The notes below the pieces were generated by a model that worked only from the letters and a program-made list of their open reading frames with translations, was not told the DNA's origin and ran no database searches. From NCBI RefSeq assembly GCF_022627955.1, contig NZ_JABXGD010000003.1:62001-126000 (forward strand): a stretch of DNA of 64,000 nt. The letters run 5' to 3'. Positions 36,164 through 45,243 of the stretch are shown here, in pieces. The translations under genes were made by a program, and so were the position numbers. Position 1 is the first letter of the stretch. The number at the start of each line of letters is the position of its first letter. Origin of the DNA: Microbacterium sp. C5A9. GTDB lineage: Bacteria > Actinomycetota > Actinomycetes > Actinomycetales > Microbacteriaceae.

Positions 36164-37969
36164 ATGCCCGCCGTCTCCACCGATCGCCCCCTCGCGTCGT
36201 ATGCGCCGATCGGCGACGGTCGCACGGTCGCGCTGATCGGCACGGACGGACGCATCGACTGGCTCCCCCTGCCCGGCCTGACCGACCTTCCCGTGTTCGC
36301 GCGCCTTCTCGACGACGAGACCGGCGGATGCGTGGAGCTCCAGCCGACGGCCGCCTTCCGCACCGAGCGCCGGTACGTCCCCGAGACCAACGTGCTCGAG
36401 ACGACCTTCATCACGGAGTCCGGCACGGTGCGCGTCACCGATGCCCTGGTGTCCGGCGTCGCGGGTCGCCTGCCGTGGGCCGAGCTCGCCCGCCGCATCG
36501 ACGGCGTCGACGGCGACGTCGCGATGCGGTGGTGCGTCCGCCCCGGATCGTCGCTGCAGACCGCGGCTCCCTGGCTGGAGCGCACGCAGCACGGCGACGT
36601 CATCCGCAGCGGCGCCACCGCGCTCGCCGTCGTCGGATTCGACCACGGTCCCGCCCCCACGGAGCCGGAGTCGCTCGCCGGGCCGCTGCAGGAGGGGAGC
36701 TTCACGACGTCGCCGGGTTCGCGGCACCTCCTGGCCCTGGCAGCCACGCACGGCGAGCCGCTGCACCTCCCCGATCCGCGCAACGTCGACCACGGGATCG
36801 ATCGCACGGTGCAGAGCTGGCAGCACTGGTCCTCGGTGTTCTCGTATGACGGACCGTGGAGCGCGCAGGTGCAGCGCAACGCGCTCGCACTCAAGCTGCT
36901 CATCCACAGCCCGTCCGGAGCGATCGCGGCGGCGGCGACGACCTCGCTTCCCGAGAGCCCGCAGGGAGGGAAGAACTGGGACTACCGGCACGCCTGGATC
37001 CGCGACCTCGCGTACACGACCCACGCCCTCGTCCGGTTCGGGCTGCGCGAAGAGACCCATGCCGCGCTCTCGTGGCTGCTGCGCACCATCCGCGATCACG
37101 GGTCCGACCTCCACGTCATGTACACGCTCGACGGAGCGCTCGTCCCCGAGCCGCACGAGTACGACGTGGCAGGGTGGCGCGGCATCGGCCCCGTCGTGAC
37201 GGGGAATCCCGCGGGCGGACAGCTGCAGCTCGGCGTCTACGGCGACCTGATGGCCATCTGCCGCACGTACGTCGACGCGGGCAATGTGCTCGATGTGGAG
37301 ACCGCCCGGCTGCTGGCCGGCGTCGCCGACCGCACCTGCGACGTCTGGCGCAATCCCGATTCCGGGATGTGGGAGCTGCCAGATGAACATCACTACACCT
37401 CGTCGAAGATGGGGTGCTGGAAGGCGCTCGAAGATGCCATCGCGCTGGCCGAGACGGGCGCGATCCCCGGCAGCGCCGATCGGTGGCGCGCAGAGCGCGA
37501 CCGCATCCGCGCGTGGATCGACGAGCACTGCTGGTCGGAGAGCCGGGGCGCGTACGTGCTGCACGCCGGGTCCGATCGGCTCGACGCCTCGGTGCTGCTG
37601 CACGCGCCGAGCGGGTTCGATCGCGGCGAGCGCATGTCGGCGACGATCGATGCTCTGAGCGTCGAGCTCGGTGCAGGCGCCCTGATGTACCGCTACAGCG
37701 GAGTCGCCGCCGAAGAGAAGACCTTCGTGGCGTGCGCCTTCTGGCGGGTCGAGGCCCTCGCCTGCGTCGGCCGCCACGACGAGGCGCTCGCGCACATGGA
37801 GAAGCTCATCGAGCACGCGAACGACGTCGGCATCTACGCCGAGATGATCGACGCCGACGACGGTTCCGCCTGGGGCAACACGCCGCAGGCGCTGAGCCAC
37901 CTCGCATTCCTCAGCGCCGCGATGACGATCCGTGACATCGTCCCCGCCGAGCTGCTGCAGGGCCGTTGA
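36164..37969 (+). CDS. GH15-family glycoside hydrolase (trehalase/glucoamylase type)
   Basis: A 601-residue (alpha/alpha)6 barrel enzyme with an N-terminal beta-sandwich. It opens with 'IGDGRTVALIGTDGRIDWLP', typical of actinobacterial GH15 trehalases. 'NWDYRHAWIRDLAYTTHAL' and 'EYDVAGWRGIGPVVTGNPAG' contain the substrate-binding and general-acid region, and 'GIYAEMIDADDGSAWGNTPQ' carries the catalytic base. It probably hydrolyses trehalose or malto-oligosaccharides. No signal peptide, so intracellular. An SDR follows 53 bases downstream. Confidence 0.92.
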   Translation: MPAVSTDRPLASYAPIGDGRTVALIGTDGRIDWLPLPGLTDLPVFARLLDDETGGCVELQPTAAFRTERRYVPETNVLETTFITESGTVRVTDALVSGVAGRLPWAELARRIDGVDGDVAMRWCVRPGSSLQTAAPWLERTQHGDVIRSGATALAVVGFDHGPAPTEPESLAGPLQEGSFTTSPGSRHLLALAATHGEPLHLPDPRNVDHGIDRTVQSWQHWSSVFSYDGPWSAQVQRNALALKLLIHSPSGAIAAAATTSLPESPQGGKNWDYRHAWIRDLAYTTHALVRFGLREETHAALSWLLRTIRDHGSDLHVMYTLDGALVPEPHEYDVAGWRGIGPVVTGNPAGGQLQLGVYGDLMAICRTYVDAGNVLDVETARLLAGVADRTCDVWRNPDSGMWELPDEHHYTSSKMGCWKALEDAIALAETGAIPGSADRWRAERDRIRAWIDEHCWSESRGAYVLHAGSDRLDASVLLHAPSGFDRGERMSATIDALSVELGAGALMYRYSGVAAEEKTFVACAFWRVEALACVGRHDEALAHMEKLIEHANDVGIYAEMIDADDGSAWGNTPQALSHLAFLSAAMTIRDIVPAELLQGR

Positions 37970-38022
37970 GGCCCGCACCCCAGACCTGAAAGACCGAACC
38001 GAACAACGAGAGGACACACACC

Positions 38023-38919
38023 ATGTCTCGTGACCAGTACACCTTCGTCAACCCCGCCGAGCTCTACTCCGACATCGAGCCCGAGAAGCAGCACATGCCC
38101 GAGCCCGGACTCGACGCGGATCTCGCGCCGACGGCCGACCTCGGCGAGGACAGCTACCGCGGCACCGGCCGCCTGACCGGACGCAAGGCACTCATCACGG
38201 GCGGCGATTCCGGCATCGGAGCGGCCACCGCGATCGCCTTCGCGCGCGAGGGGGCGGATGTGGCGCTCTCGTACCTTCCCGAGGAGGAAGAGGATGCGGC
38301 GCGCATCGCCGGCATCCTGCGCGACGCCGGCGCGACGGTCGCCACGATCCCCGGTGACCTGCGCGACCCCGAGTACTGCCGCACCCTGGTCGCCAAGGCG
38401 GTCGGCGCTCTGGGCGGCCTCGACATCCTCGTCAACAACGGGGGCAAGCAGGTCTACCAGGAGTCGCTCGCCGACATCACCGACGAGCAGTTCGACGACA
38501 CCTTCAAGACCAACGTGTATGCGATGTTCTGGATCACGAAGGCGGCTCTCCCCCACCTTCCGGCGGGGTCGGCGATCATCAACACCACGTCGATCCAGGC
38601 GTACTCGCCGTCGGACATCCTCGTCGACTACGCCTCGACCAAGGCGACCATCAACGCGTTCACCAAGGGGCTGGCGCAGCAGCTCGCGCCGAAGGGCATC
38701 CGCGTGAACGCCGTGGCACCGGGGCCGATCTGGACGCCTCTGCAGCCCAGTGACGGCCAGCCGCAGGAGAAGCTGCCCGAGTTCGGCGAGAACACGCCGC
38801 TCGGCCGCATGGGCCAGCCCGCCGAGCTCGCCCCCGCCTACGTGTTCCTCGCCTCCGCCGAGTCGAGCTACGTCGCCGGCGAGACCCTCAATGTGAACGG
38901 CGGCATGCCGACACCGTGA
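38023..38919 (+). CDS. SDR oxidoreductase (glucose-dehydrogenase / general-stress type)
   Basis: A 298-residue SDR with an extra 50-residue N-terminus ('PAELYSDIEPEKQHMPEPGL') characteristic of the YhdG/YdaD general-stress subgroup. 'ITGGDSGIGAATAIAFAREG', 'VNNGGKQVY' (variant of N-N-A-G) and 'YASTK' mark the cofactor and active sites. GAGAGGA precedes the ATG. Co-oriented with the GH15 gene. Confidence 0.92.
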   Translation: MSRDQYTFVNPAELYSDIEPEKQHMPEPGLDADLAPTADLGEDSYRGTGRLTGRKALITGGDSGIGAATAIAFAREGADVALSYLPEEEEDAARIAGILRDAGATVATIPGDLRDPEYCRTLVAKAVGALGGLDILVNNGGKQVYQESLADITDEQFDDTFKTNVYAMFWITKAALPHLPAGSAIINTTSIQAYSPSDILVDYASTKATINAFTKGLAQQLAPKGIRVNAVAPGPIWTPLQPSDGQPQEKLPEFGENTPLGRMGQPAELAPAYVFLASAESSYVAGETLNVNGGMPTP

Positions 38920-38998
38920 TCGACGCTTCGCCGCGTCTGCCGCGTCTGCCGCGTGACAGCGGTGCCGGATGTCGGCGGCACCCGTCACCATGAGACGC

Positions 38999-39799
38999 AT
39001 GGCGAACGGATACGACGAGGCATTCCTGCCGAGGCCGCTGCCCCTGCCGCGGCCTCGGCAGGAGGTGCGTGAACTGAGCTACCCGCGCTTCACGGTGCTG
39101 CTCGACCCGCACCGGCGGCTCGCCGCGGTCACCGGGGTCAACATCGACGGAGCCGCACTGCGCGATCTGCCCCGGTCGGGCGAGTGGCGACTCGACACTC
39201 GAGTACCCGACGCCGAGCAGACAGGGCCCGCGGTGTACGCACGCAACGATCTCGACCGCGGACATCTGGTGCGTCGGCGCGACCCGGGCTGGGGCGACGA
39301 CGACGAGGCGCGGGACGCGATGGCGGCGACGTTCTTCTACCCGAATGCGGCGCCGCAGGCCGCCGGGTTCAACCAGTCGAAGGATCTCTGGCTCGGTCTC
39401 GAGGACCACGTGATCGAGTACGCCGAGGCGACCGACCAGCGCCTCTCGGTGTTCACCGCCCCCGTGCTCGACGACGCGGATCCGCCGTACCGCGGCATCC
39501 GCATTCCGCTGCGCTTCTGGAAGGTCGCCGCGTGGCACGGGCAGGACGGGCTCGCGGCCGCAGGCTTCGTGCTCGACCAGACGGAGCTCGTCGACACGAC
39601 CGACGGCCTTCTCGCAGCGACGCCGTTGGGGGCATTCCGCACCTTCCAGGTACCTATCGCCGAGATCGCCCGCCTGACCGGGATCGATCTCGGCCCGCTC
39701 GTCGCCGCGGATGTCCTCGTCCGCCGCACCGGACGGCAGACGCGGTGGAGGCAGCTGTCCTCGACGGCCGACATCACTCTCTCGACCGGTCTCGTCTGA
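38999..39799 (+). CDS. DNA/RNA non-specific endonuclease
   Basis: A 266-residue member of the NUC (Serratia-nuclease-like) superfamily. The 'YARNDLDRGHLVRRRDP' segment holds the D-R-G-H active site, and 'NAAPQAAGFNQSKDLWLGLE' supplies the Asn that holds the metal and the later Glu. There is no signal peptide or partner inhibitor in view, which is odd for a nuclease that would attack the host genome. The ATG at 38990 would add three residues. Confidence 0.88.
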   Translation: MANGYDEAFLPRPLPLPRPRQEVRELSYPRFTVLLDPHRRLAAVTGVNIDGAALRDLPRSGEWRLDTRVPDAEQTGPAVYARNDLDRGHLVRRRDPGWGDDDEARDAMAATFFYPNAAPQAAGFNQSKDLWLGLEDHVIEYAEATDQRLSVFTAPVLDDADPPYRGIRIPLRFWKVAAWHGQDGLAAAGFVLDQTELVDTTDGLLAATPLGAFRTFQVPIAEIARLTGIDLGPLVAADVLVRRTGRQTRWRQLSSTADITLSTGLV

Positions 39800-40030
39800 G
39801 CGCGAGAACTGGACAAAGGACCCTTGTGCGGGCTCTGATCGCCTGTCACTCTGTGTGAGCAGCCTTGCCGCGCTGCGACGCGGCGGCAGCGGCGCCGCCC
39901 CAATGGCGGTGCCAGACGGGGCGCCCTTTCCGCCTCCTCCCCCGCGGTGGGGGCGTCCCGTCCACACTCCTACTCGTGAACCCTGCACGGGATCCCGACG
40001 TCGAGGTCGAGGCACGCGCGGGCGGCACGA

Positions 40031-41404
40031 TCAGTTGAAGTCGCCGCCCGGGGCCATGTCGTGGAAGCGCGAGTAGTGGCCCTGGAACGCCACGGTGATC
40101 GTCGCGGTCGGGCCGTTACGGTGCTTGGCGACGATCAGGTCGGCCTCGCCCGGGCGCACGTCCTTGTCGTAGACCGAGTCACGGTGCAGCAGGATGACCA
40201 TATCGGCGTCCTGCTCGATCGAGCCGGACTCACGCAGGTCGCTGATGGCGGGCTTCTTGTCCTGACGCTGCTCGGGACCACGGTTCAGTTGCGACAGGGC
40301 GATGACCGGAACCTGAAGCTCCTTGGCGATGAGCTTGAGGCTACGGGAGAACTCCGAGACCTCCTGCTGACGCGACTCGACGCGCTTGCCCGAGGTCATC
40401 AGCTGCAGGTAGTCGATGATGACCATGCGCAGCCCCTCGCGCTGCTTGAGTCGACGGCACTTGGCGCGGATCTCGACCAGCGTCATGTTCGGGCTGTCGT
40501 CGATGTAGAGCGGTGCGTCGTTGATGCGGCCGCGGGTCGCCGCGACCGTGGTCCAGTCGCGGGGGTCGAGGTTTCCCTTGCGCATGTTCTGCAGCGGGAT
40601 CTGGCCCTCGGCGCTGAGCAGACGCATCGCGATCTCGCTCTTGCCCATCTCGAGCGAGAAGAACACGGAGGGCAGGTTGTGACCGATGGATGCAGCGCGC
40701 GCGAAGTCGAGCGCGAGCGTCGACTTACCCATGGCGGGTCGCGCGGCGACGACGATCATCTGCCCGCCGTGCAGGCCGTTGGTGAGCTCGTCGAGCTCCT
40801 TGAACCCGGTCGGGACACCCGTCATCGATCCGTCGCGGCCGCTGGCGGCCTCGATCTCCTCGAGCGCCGCGTCGACCGCGATCTGCAGCGGGACGTAGTC
40901 TTCGGCGGTCTCCGACCCGGTGATCGAGTAGATCTCCGCCTGCGCGTTGTTGACGAGGTCGGTCGCGTCTCCCTGACCGTCGTAGCCGAGCTGCACGATG
41001 CGGGTGCCCGCGTCGACCAGGCGGCGCAGGATCGCGCGCTCCGAGACGATACCCGCGTAGTACCCGGCGTTGGCCGCGGTGGGGACGATCGAGGTGAGCG
41101 TGTGCAGGTAGTCGGCGCCGCCCGCGCGGCTGAGCTCACCCGTCTTGATGAGCTCGTCGGTGACGGCGACGACGTCGGTCGGCTCTCCGTGCGAGTACAG
41201 CGAGAGGATCGCCTCGAAGATGAGCTCGTGCTTGGGGATGTAGAAGTCGGCGCCCCGGAGGGTCTCGATCACATCGGCGACCGCGTCCTTCGAGAGCAGC
41301 ATGCCGCCGAGCGCGCTCTGCTCCGCGAGAAGGTCATGCGGAGGGGTCCGCTCGGGCGGACGCTTGCCACCGAGACGGTCCTCGGAGATGTCAGCGATCG
41401 ACAC
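40031..41404 (-). CDS. dnaB: Replicative DNA helicase DnaB
   Basis: A 457-residue hexameric helicase that unwinds DNA at the fork. The N-terminal primase-interacting domain covers 20-130 ('AEQSALGGMLLSKDAVADV'), Walker A is 'AARPAMGKSTLALDFA', Walker B 'RMVIIDYLQLM', and 'SQLNRGPEQRQDKKP' is conserved. There is no intein, unlike some actinobacterial DnaB. Start is GTG at 41404 with AAGGGAA upstream. A cluster of DnaA boxes lies 160-300 bases upstream. Confidence 0.97.
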   Translation of the reverse strand: MSIADISEDRLGGKRPPERTPPHDLLAEQSALGGMLLSKDAVADVIETLRGADFYIPKHELIFEAILSLYSHGEPTDVVAVTDELIKTGELSRAGGADYLHTLTSIVPTAANAGYYAGIVSERAILRRLVDAGTRIVQLGYDGQGDATDLVNNAQAEIYSITGSETAEDYVPLQIAVDAALEEIEAASGRDGSMTGVPTGFKELDELTNGLHGGQMIVVAARPAMGKSTLALDFARAASIGHNLPSVFFSLEMGKSEIAMRLLSAEGQIPLQNMRKGNLDPRDWTTVAATRGRINDAPLYIDDSPNMTLVEIRAKCRRLKQREGLRMVIIDYLQLMTSGKRVESRQQEVSEFSRSLKLIAKELQVPVIALSQLNRGPEQRQDKKPAISDLRESGSIEQDADMVILLHRDSVYDKDVRPGEADLIVAKHRNGPTATITVAFQGHYSRFHDMAPGGDFN

Positions 41405-41980
41405 AGTGTTCCCTTCGATGCGACGAGCGTGGTGAGCGGGGCGCTGCCCGGATGTCGTGCTGCGCTGTCGCGGCCTTTCGAAGCCGTCTGCACAGCGAAC
41501 CAGCAGCCACCGACATCGGGTCGCTCGACCACGCTACGAGCGGCGATTTTCGGTCGCAACACAGGCTGTGGATAACTCTGTGGAAAGCGTGCGGAGAAAT
41601 CCGGAGTGTCTGTGTACAACCGCTGTGGATAACCCGGTGGACTACGTGGATTTGACGACCATTTTGCTCATCTGAACAGGTATTTCATGTTTCCCCAACC
41701 TGTGGATGAGAACGTGGTTCAACCGGACATTGAAGGTTTGTCCATCGACTGGGGGGATGTGTAGAACCTGGGGAAAGTCAAGCCGGATCTTCGCCGGGCG
41801 CGTCACACGCGGCAACGATCCGGAACACGCGGTCGCGACCAGCCGATTTGGTCATCAGGGGTATGGACATGAGAGATATCTCGGAGTATCGTCGCCGCTC
41901 ATCGACGCCTCGCTCTCCGGAAGGAATTCCCCCCTGCCCCGCGGTCAGCGGCTGTCTAGACTGCTGCGGGGAGGTCGCAC
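41405..41980. other. Intergenic region with DnaA-box cluster
   Basis: A 576-base gene-free stretch between the dnaB start and the plus-strand hypothetical gene. Five TGTGG-type boxes in one orientation lie at 41567-41709. 41640-41720 is noticeably less GC-rich than the surroundings. From 41740 to 41940 I see no gene with family features; the reading frames there look like shadow frames. Confidence 0.6.
41567..41709 (+). promoter_or_regulatory. DnaA-box cluster upstream of dnaB
   Basis: TGTGGATAA, reverse complement of the classical box TTATCCACA, occurs perfectly at 41567-41575 and 41624-41632. One-mismatch relatives are TGTGTACAA at 41611-41619 (against TGTGGACAA) and TGTGGATGA at 41701-41709; a weaker TGTGGAAAG is at 41579-41587. 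All share one orientation. Confidence 0.72.
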
Positions 41981-42463
41981 ATGCACGATTCTCGCCGCCT
42001 GCGGTGGGCGGTCAACGGCGCGCGCACGTTCATCGTCCCCACGGATGCCGTCGCCGCATCCCTCGCCGAGATCGACCGCACGGTGCGGGCCGCGCACTTC
42101 CGTCCGCGCGCCGCAGCCCCCACGGCGCACGCGGCGCGCGTCTATCGGCGAGGCTCGGTCGTCGGCGACATCCTGATCGGAGGCAGCGGCCTGTCGGCGA
42201 TCACGAGCAGGATCGGACCGCTCTCCGCGAAGGGCATCGCCGTGGTCTCAGTCGTCGAGCGCGACGCACACGCGCGAATGATCGTCTCGCTGGTGGCCGG
42301 GACGCACGTGGGCGCCGACTTCGTCGATGCGGTCGAGGACGCGGTGCACACCCTGGTGGCCCGCGGAGTGCCCGTGGAGGACGAGGGCTGGTCTCGGGCG
42401 GTCGATGTCGATCGGTCACTGCCCGCGCATCCACAGCGCGCGGCGGAGCTCGGACTCCTCTGA
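41981..42463 (+). CDS. Conserved-looking protein of unknown function
   Basis: A 160-residue soluble protein with no recognised family. It starts 6 bases after GGGGAGG, and TAGACT at 41957-41962 could be a -10 element. Sequence is Ala/Val-rich with balanced charges and no membrane segment; 'VYRRGSVVGDILIGGSGLSA' and 'GIAVVSVVERDAHARMIVSL' look like beta-strands around a Gly-rich turn. A bidirectional terminator separates it from rplI. Confidence 0.7.
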   Translation: MHDSRRLRWAVNGARTFIVPTDAVAASLAEIDRTVRAAHFRPRAAAPTAHAARVYRRGSVVGDILIGGSGLSAITSRIGPLSAKGIAVVSVVERDAHARMIVSLVAGTHVGADFVDAVEDAVHTLVARGVPVEDEGWSRAVDVDRSLPAHPQRAAELGLL

Positions 42464-42493
42464 GCATCCGGCGACTCGAGCCTCGAACGCAGA

Positions 42494-42523
42494 ACACCCC
42501 CTGTCCCGAAGGACAGGGGGTGT
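42494..42523. terminator. Bidirectional terminator between the unknown gene and rplI
   Basis: ACACCCCCTGTCC (42494-42506), CGAA loop, GGACAGGGGGTGT (42511-42523): a perfect 13-base stem with a stable tetraloop. It sits between two convergent genes and should serve both. Confidence 0.85.
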
Positions 42524-42565
42524 CTCGCGCATCACGACGGGCTCAGTGGCCCATCGACCGCAGGG

Positions 42566-43018
42566 TCACTTGGAGGCGACGACCTGCAGGGAGATGACAG
42601 CGGTCACGTCGTCGTGCAGACGAACCGTGGCCTCGTGCTCACCGGTCGACTTGATCGTCGAGCCGATGTGCACCTTGCGCTTGTCGATCGAGCCGAGACC
42701 GGCAGCCGCGACAGCGTCGGCGACATCGGCGGTCTTGACCGATCCGAAGAGACGACCTTCGGCGCCGGCCTTGACGGTCAGGCGCACCTTGGTGCCTTCG
42801 ATGGTGTTCTTCAGGGCCACGGCCTCGTCGCGGTCGTGGATCGCACGCGCCTGACGAGCAGCCTGGATCGAAGCGACCTGCTTTTCGCCACCGCGGGTCC
42901 ACGCCGTAGCGAAGCCCTGGGGGATGAGGTAGTTACGGGCGTACCCGTTCTTGACCTCGACCACGTCACCGGCACTTCCGAGCCCGGCGACCTCGTTCGT
43001 GAGAATCAGCTTTGCCAT
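42566..43018 (-). CDS. rplI: 50S ribosomal protein L9
   Basis: A 150-residue L9 with the signature '[20 protein letters not shown]' and '[16 protein letters not shown]' at the N-terminal rRNA-binding domain, a long helix, then the C-terminal domain ending in '[11 protein letters not shown]'. Last gene of rpsF-ssb-rpsR-rplI. Confidence 0.98.
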   Translation of the reverse strand: MAKLILTNEVAGLGSAGDVVEVKNGYARNYLIPQGFATAWTRGGEKQVASIQAARQARAIHDRDEAVALKNTIEGTKVRLTVKAGAEGRLFGSVKTADVADAVAAAGLGSIDKRKVHIGSTIKSTGEHEATVRLHDDVTAVISLQVVASK

Positions 43019-43029
43019 ATCCGTACCCC

Positions 43030-43284
43030 TCAGCGGCCAGCGCCGGCGTAGGGCAGGAGAGCCATCTCGCGAGCGTTCTTGATCGCGCGAGCGATCAGAC
43101 GCTGCTCCTGCACGGAGACACCGGTGATACGACGGGCGCGGATCTTCCCACGCTCCGAGATGAACTTGCGAAGGGTCGCGACATCCTTGTAATCGATGAG
43201 ACCGACCCGGATCGACTTCGCGGGAGCGGCGTTCTTCGCGCCCTTCCGCGGCTTGCGGCGGTCGCCGCTCGACTTTCCAGCCAT
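43030..43284 (-). CDS. rpsR: 30S ribosomal protein S18
   Basis: An 84-residue S18: '[19 protein letters not shown]' and '[20 protein letters not shown]' are the conserved rRNA- and S6-contacting segments. No zinc-binding CxxC is present, so this is the zinc-free (C-minus) form. Lies 12 bases before rplI. Confidence 0.97.
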   Translation of the reverse strand: MAGKSSGDRRKPRKGAKNAAPAKSIRVGLIDYKDVATLRKFISERGKIRARRITGVSVQEQRLIARAIKNAREMALLPYAGAGR

Positions 43285-43355
43285 TGTTTTTCCTTAGTTG
43301 TGAGACGGACCGCTGAGTCTTTCGACGGACTCAGAGACCCGATCCAGAAGAGTGA

Positions 43356-43865
43356 TCAGAAGGGGGTGTCGTCGCCGAAGCTGCCCGGAGTGCTCCAGGC
43401 ATCGGCGCTGGTCGACGAGCCGGGGGTTGACCACGGCTCCTCCGACACCTGCTGCTGCTGCGCGGGGCGCGACTGTCCGCCGCCGCCACCGCCACCGTTC
43501 GACGCCGCGCGGGTGACCTGTGCCGTCGCGTACCGAAGCGAGGGGCCGATCTCGTCGACCTCCAGCTCGATCGCGGTGCGCTGGTTGCCCTCGCGGTCCT
43601 GGTAGGAGCGCTGACGCAGACGGCCTTGCGCCATGACGCGCATACCCTTGGTCAGCGAACCCGCCACGTGCTCGGCGAACTCACGCCAGACCGACGCACG
43701 GAGGAACAGCGCTTCGCCGTCCTTCCACTCGTTGGCGGCGCGGTCGAAGTTCCGAGGAGTCGAGGCGATGGTGAAGTTCGCCACCGGCAGTCCGTTCTGC
43801 GTGTACCGCAGCTCGGGGTCGGCCGTGAGGTTTCCCACCACGGTGATGACTGTTTCGCCGGCCAT
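43356..43865 (-). CDS. ssb: Single-stranded DNA-binding protein
   Basis: A 169-residue SSB. The OB fold (1-110) begins '[19 protein letters not shown]'. The linker is Gly/Gln/Ser-rich ('[17 protein letters not shown]'), and the acidic tip ends 'FGDDTPF', a slight variant of the usual D-D-D-x-P-F that recruits repair proteins. Sits between rpsF and rpsR, the usual order. Confidence 0.96.
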   Translation of the reverse strand: MAGETVITVVGNLTADPELRYTQNGLPVANFTIASTPRNFDRAANEWKDGEALFLRASVWREFAEHVAGSLTKGMRVMAQGRLRQRSYQDREGNQRTAIELEVDEIGPSLRYATAQVTRAASNGGGGGGGQSRPAQQQQVSEEPWSTPGSSTSADAWSTPGSFGDDTPF

Positions 43866-43870
43866 GGAAC

Positions 43871-44239
43871 TCAGGCCTTCGCAGCCTTGGCGGCCTTGCG
43901 GGCAGCCTTCTCCTCGGAGCGCTTCGCCTCGGAAGCGATCATTGCCTGAGCTTCCTCAGCGCGGAGCACCTTGGTGCGCATGATCTGCTCGTTCAGCTTG
44001 AGCTGACGGTCGAGCTCCTGAGTGGCCTCGCTGGTCGCGGTGAAGTTCACGACGGCGTAGATGCCCTCGGTCTTCTTCTGGATCTCGTACGCGAAACGGC
44101 GCTTGCCCCAGACGTCGACCTTTTCAATCGAGCCACCATCGTTGGTGATGACCTTCAGGAACTTGTCGAGCGTAGGGGCGACCTGGCGCTCGTCGATCTC
44201 GGGGGTCAGAATGACCATGAGTTCGTACTGGTGCGTCAC
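43871..44239 (-). CDS. rpsF: 30S ribosomal protein S6
   Basis: A 122-residue S6, '[20 protein letters not shown]' at the N-terminus and '[20 protein letters not shown]' in the middle. First gene of the ribosomal/ssb operon; five bases separate it from ssb. Partner of S18 in the 30S platform. Confidence 0.98.
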   Translation of the reverse strand: MTHQYELMVILTPEIDERQVAPTLDKFLKVITNDGGSIEKVDVWGKRRFAYEIQKKTEGIYAVVNFTATSEATQELDRQLKLNEQIMRTKVLRAEEAQAMIASEAKRSEEKAARKAAKAAKA

Positions 44240-44464
44240 TTACCCACCTCCTTCGGACTAGAACGGCTTCCGGGACTTTCCCGGGAGCAGGAGGGTGTGT
44301 GCACGTCGTCGCCCGTGGCTTCCCGAATGGATGCCAGAGGGCAGACAACCTCGACAGTCTAGCCGAGATTCCTCCGGGCTGCCTCCACGCGGTCGCGCGG
44401 GGAGTTGGCATGCTGGAATGCGCGCGCGGTGATCGACACCGTGTGCACGACCGAAGGGGGAAAC

Positions 44465-45178
44465 ATGATGCGTTCCAAGAAGTGGGGAGTCGGGCTCGCC
44501 CTGACCGCTGCCGTGCTGCTCACCGGCTGCTCTGCCGGCGCCGAGGAGAAGCCCGCCGACGAGAAGCCCACCGCCGCCGCGGAGCAGGAGGAGACGACGG
44601 CACCCGCGTCCGACGACTGCCCGGAGCTCGCCGAAGGAGCATCGGTCGACGGCACCGCACTCGGTGCGTGCATCACCGACGCCATGGCCAGCGCCGCGGG
44701 CTACGCCGGCACCACGTCGGTTCTCGGCATGGAGTCGACCATGCGGTACAACCCGGCCGACAAGGCCGTCGAGTCGATCTCCCCGATGGGATCGCTCATC
44801 GTCATCGGCGACGACGTCTGGGTCAAGTCGTCCACGAGCGAGTGGCAGGCCGCCGACCCGGAGTCGTCCGACCCGGTCATCGCCGCGCTCAGCGCCAGCG
44901 CCGCGAACCTCGAGGGCGTCGACCCGGCCGAGGCAGCGGGCGGACTCACCGGAGACTTCACCGTCACCGGCACCGGCACCCGCCTCGACCAGGAGGTCTT
45001 CCTCGTGAGCGGCACGGCCGACATGCAGGGCCTTCCGGTCGACGTCGTCTACGAGGTCACCTCCGACTACGTGATCCTCGCGTCGACGGCATCCGCCGAC
45101 GCCGGCGGCCAGTCCATCGAGACGTCGATGGAGATCACCGAGTGGGACATGCCGCAGGACATCGTCGCACCCGTCTGA
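44465..45178 (+). CDS. Putative lipoprotein (LppX/LprG-like layout)
   Basis: A 237-residue secreted lipoprotein. Signal peptide ends in lipobox 'LLTGCS' near residue 23, then a Glu/Ala/Thr-rich tether and a domain from about 55 to the end that alternates strands with no cysteines beyond two near residues 45-70. Overall size and all-beta pattern resemble LppX/LprAFG-type lipid-binding lipoproteins, but no residue is diagnostic. Two in-frame ATGs (44465 and 44468). Strong hairpin follows. Confidence 0.72.
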   Translation: MMRSKKWGVGLALTAAVLLTGCSAGAEEKPADEKPTAAAEQEETTAPASDDCPELAEGASVDGTALGACITDAMASAAGYAGTTSVLGMESTMRYNPADKAVESISPMGSLIVIGDDVWVKSSTSEWQAADPESSDPVIAALSASAANLEGVDPAEAAGGLTGDFTVTGTGTRLDQEVFLVSGTADMQGLPVDVVYEVTSDYVILASTASADAGGQSIETSMEITEWDMPQDIVAPV

Positions 45179-45183
45179 TCCGA

Positions 45184-45233
45184 CGACACGCACTGCGGGC
45201 CGGGGCTCTCGCCTCGGCCCGCAGTGCGTGTCG
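45184..45233. terminator. Long bidirectional hairpin
   Basis: CGACACGCACTGCGGGCCG at 45184 onward pairs with its complement ending at 45233, a stem of about 19 bases with a short loop. It lies between the convergent lipoprotein and GH2 genes and can terminate both. Confidence 0.85.
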
Positions 45234-45243
45234 GGTCGTTCGA

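Noticed and set aside
39800-40030. Riboswitch or terminator before the end of dnaB
   Set aside because: Only short GC hairpins are visible and none gives a convincing stem-loop with conserved motif.
40031-41404. Intein in DnaB
   Set aside because: The protein is continuous and of normal length, with Walker A followed by the expected sequence.
41405-41980. Replication origin
   Set aside because: Only about five boxes, all one orientation, with no dnaA, dnaN or rpmH in the window; a DnaA-responsive region is the more cautious reading.
41706-42176. A 156-residue plus-strand frame after the DnaA boxes
   Set aside because: It overlaps the better-supported gene at 41981 in another frame, is Arg/Ser/Pro-rich, and has no ribosome site or family motif.
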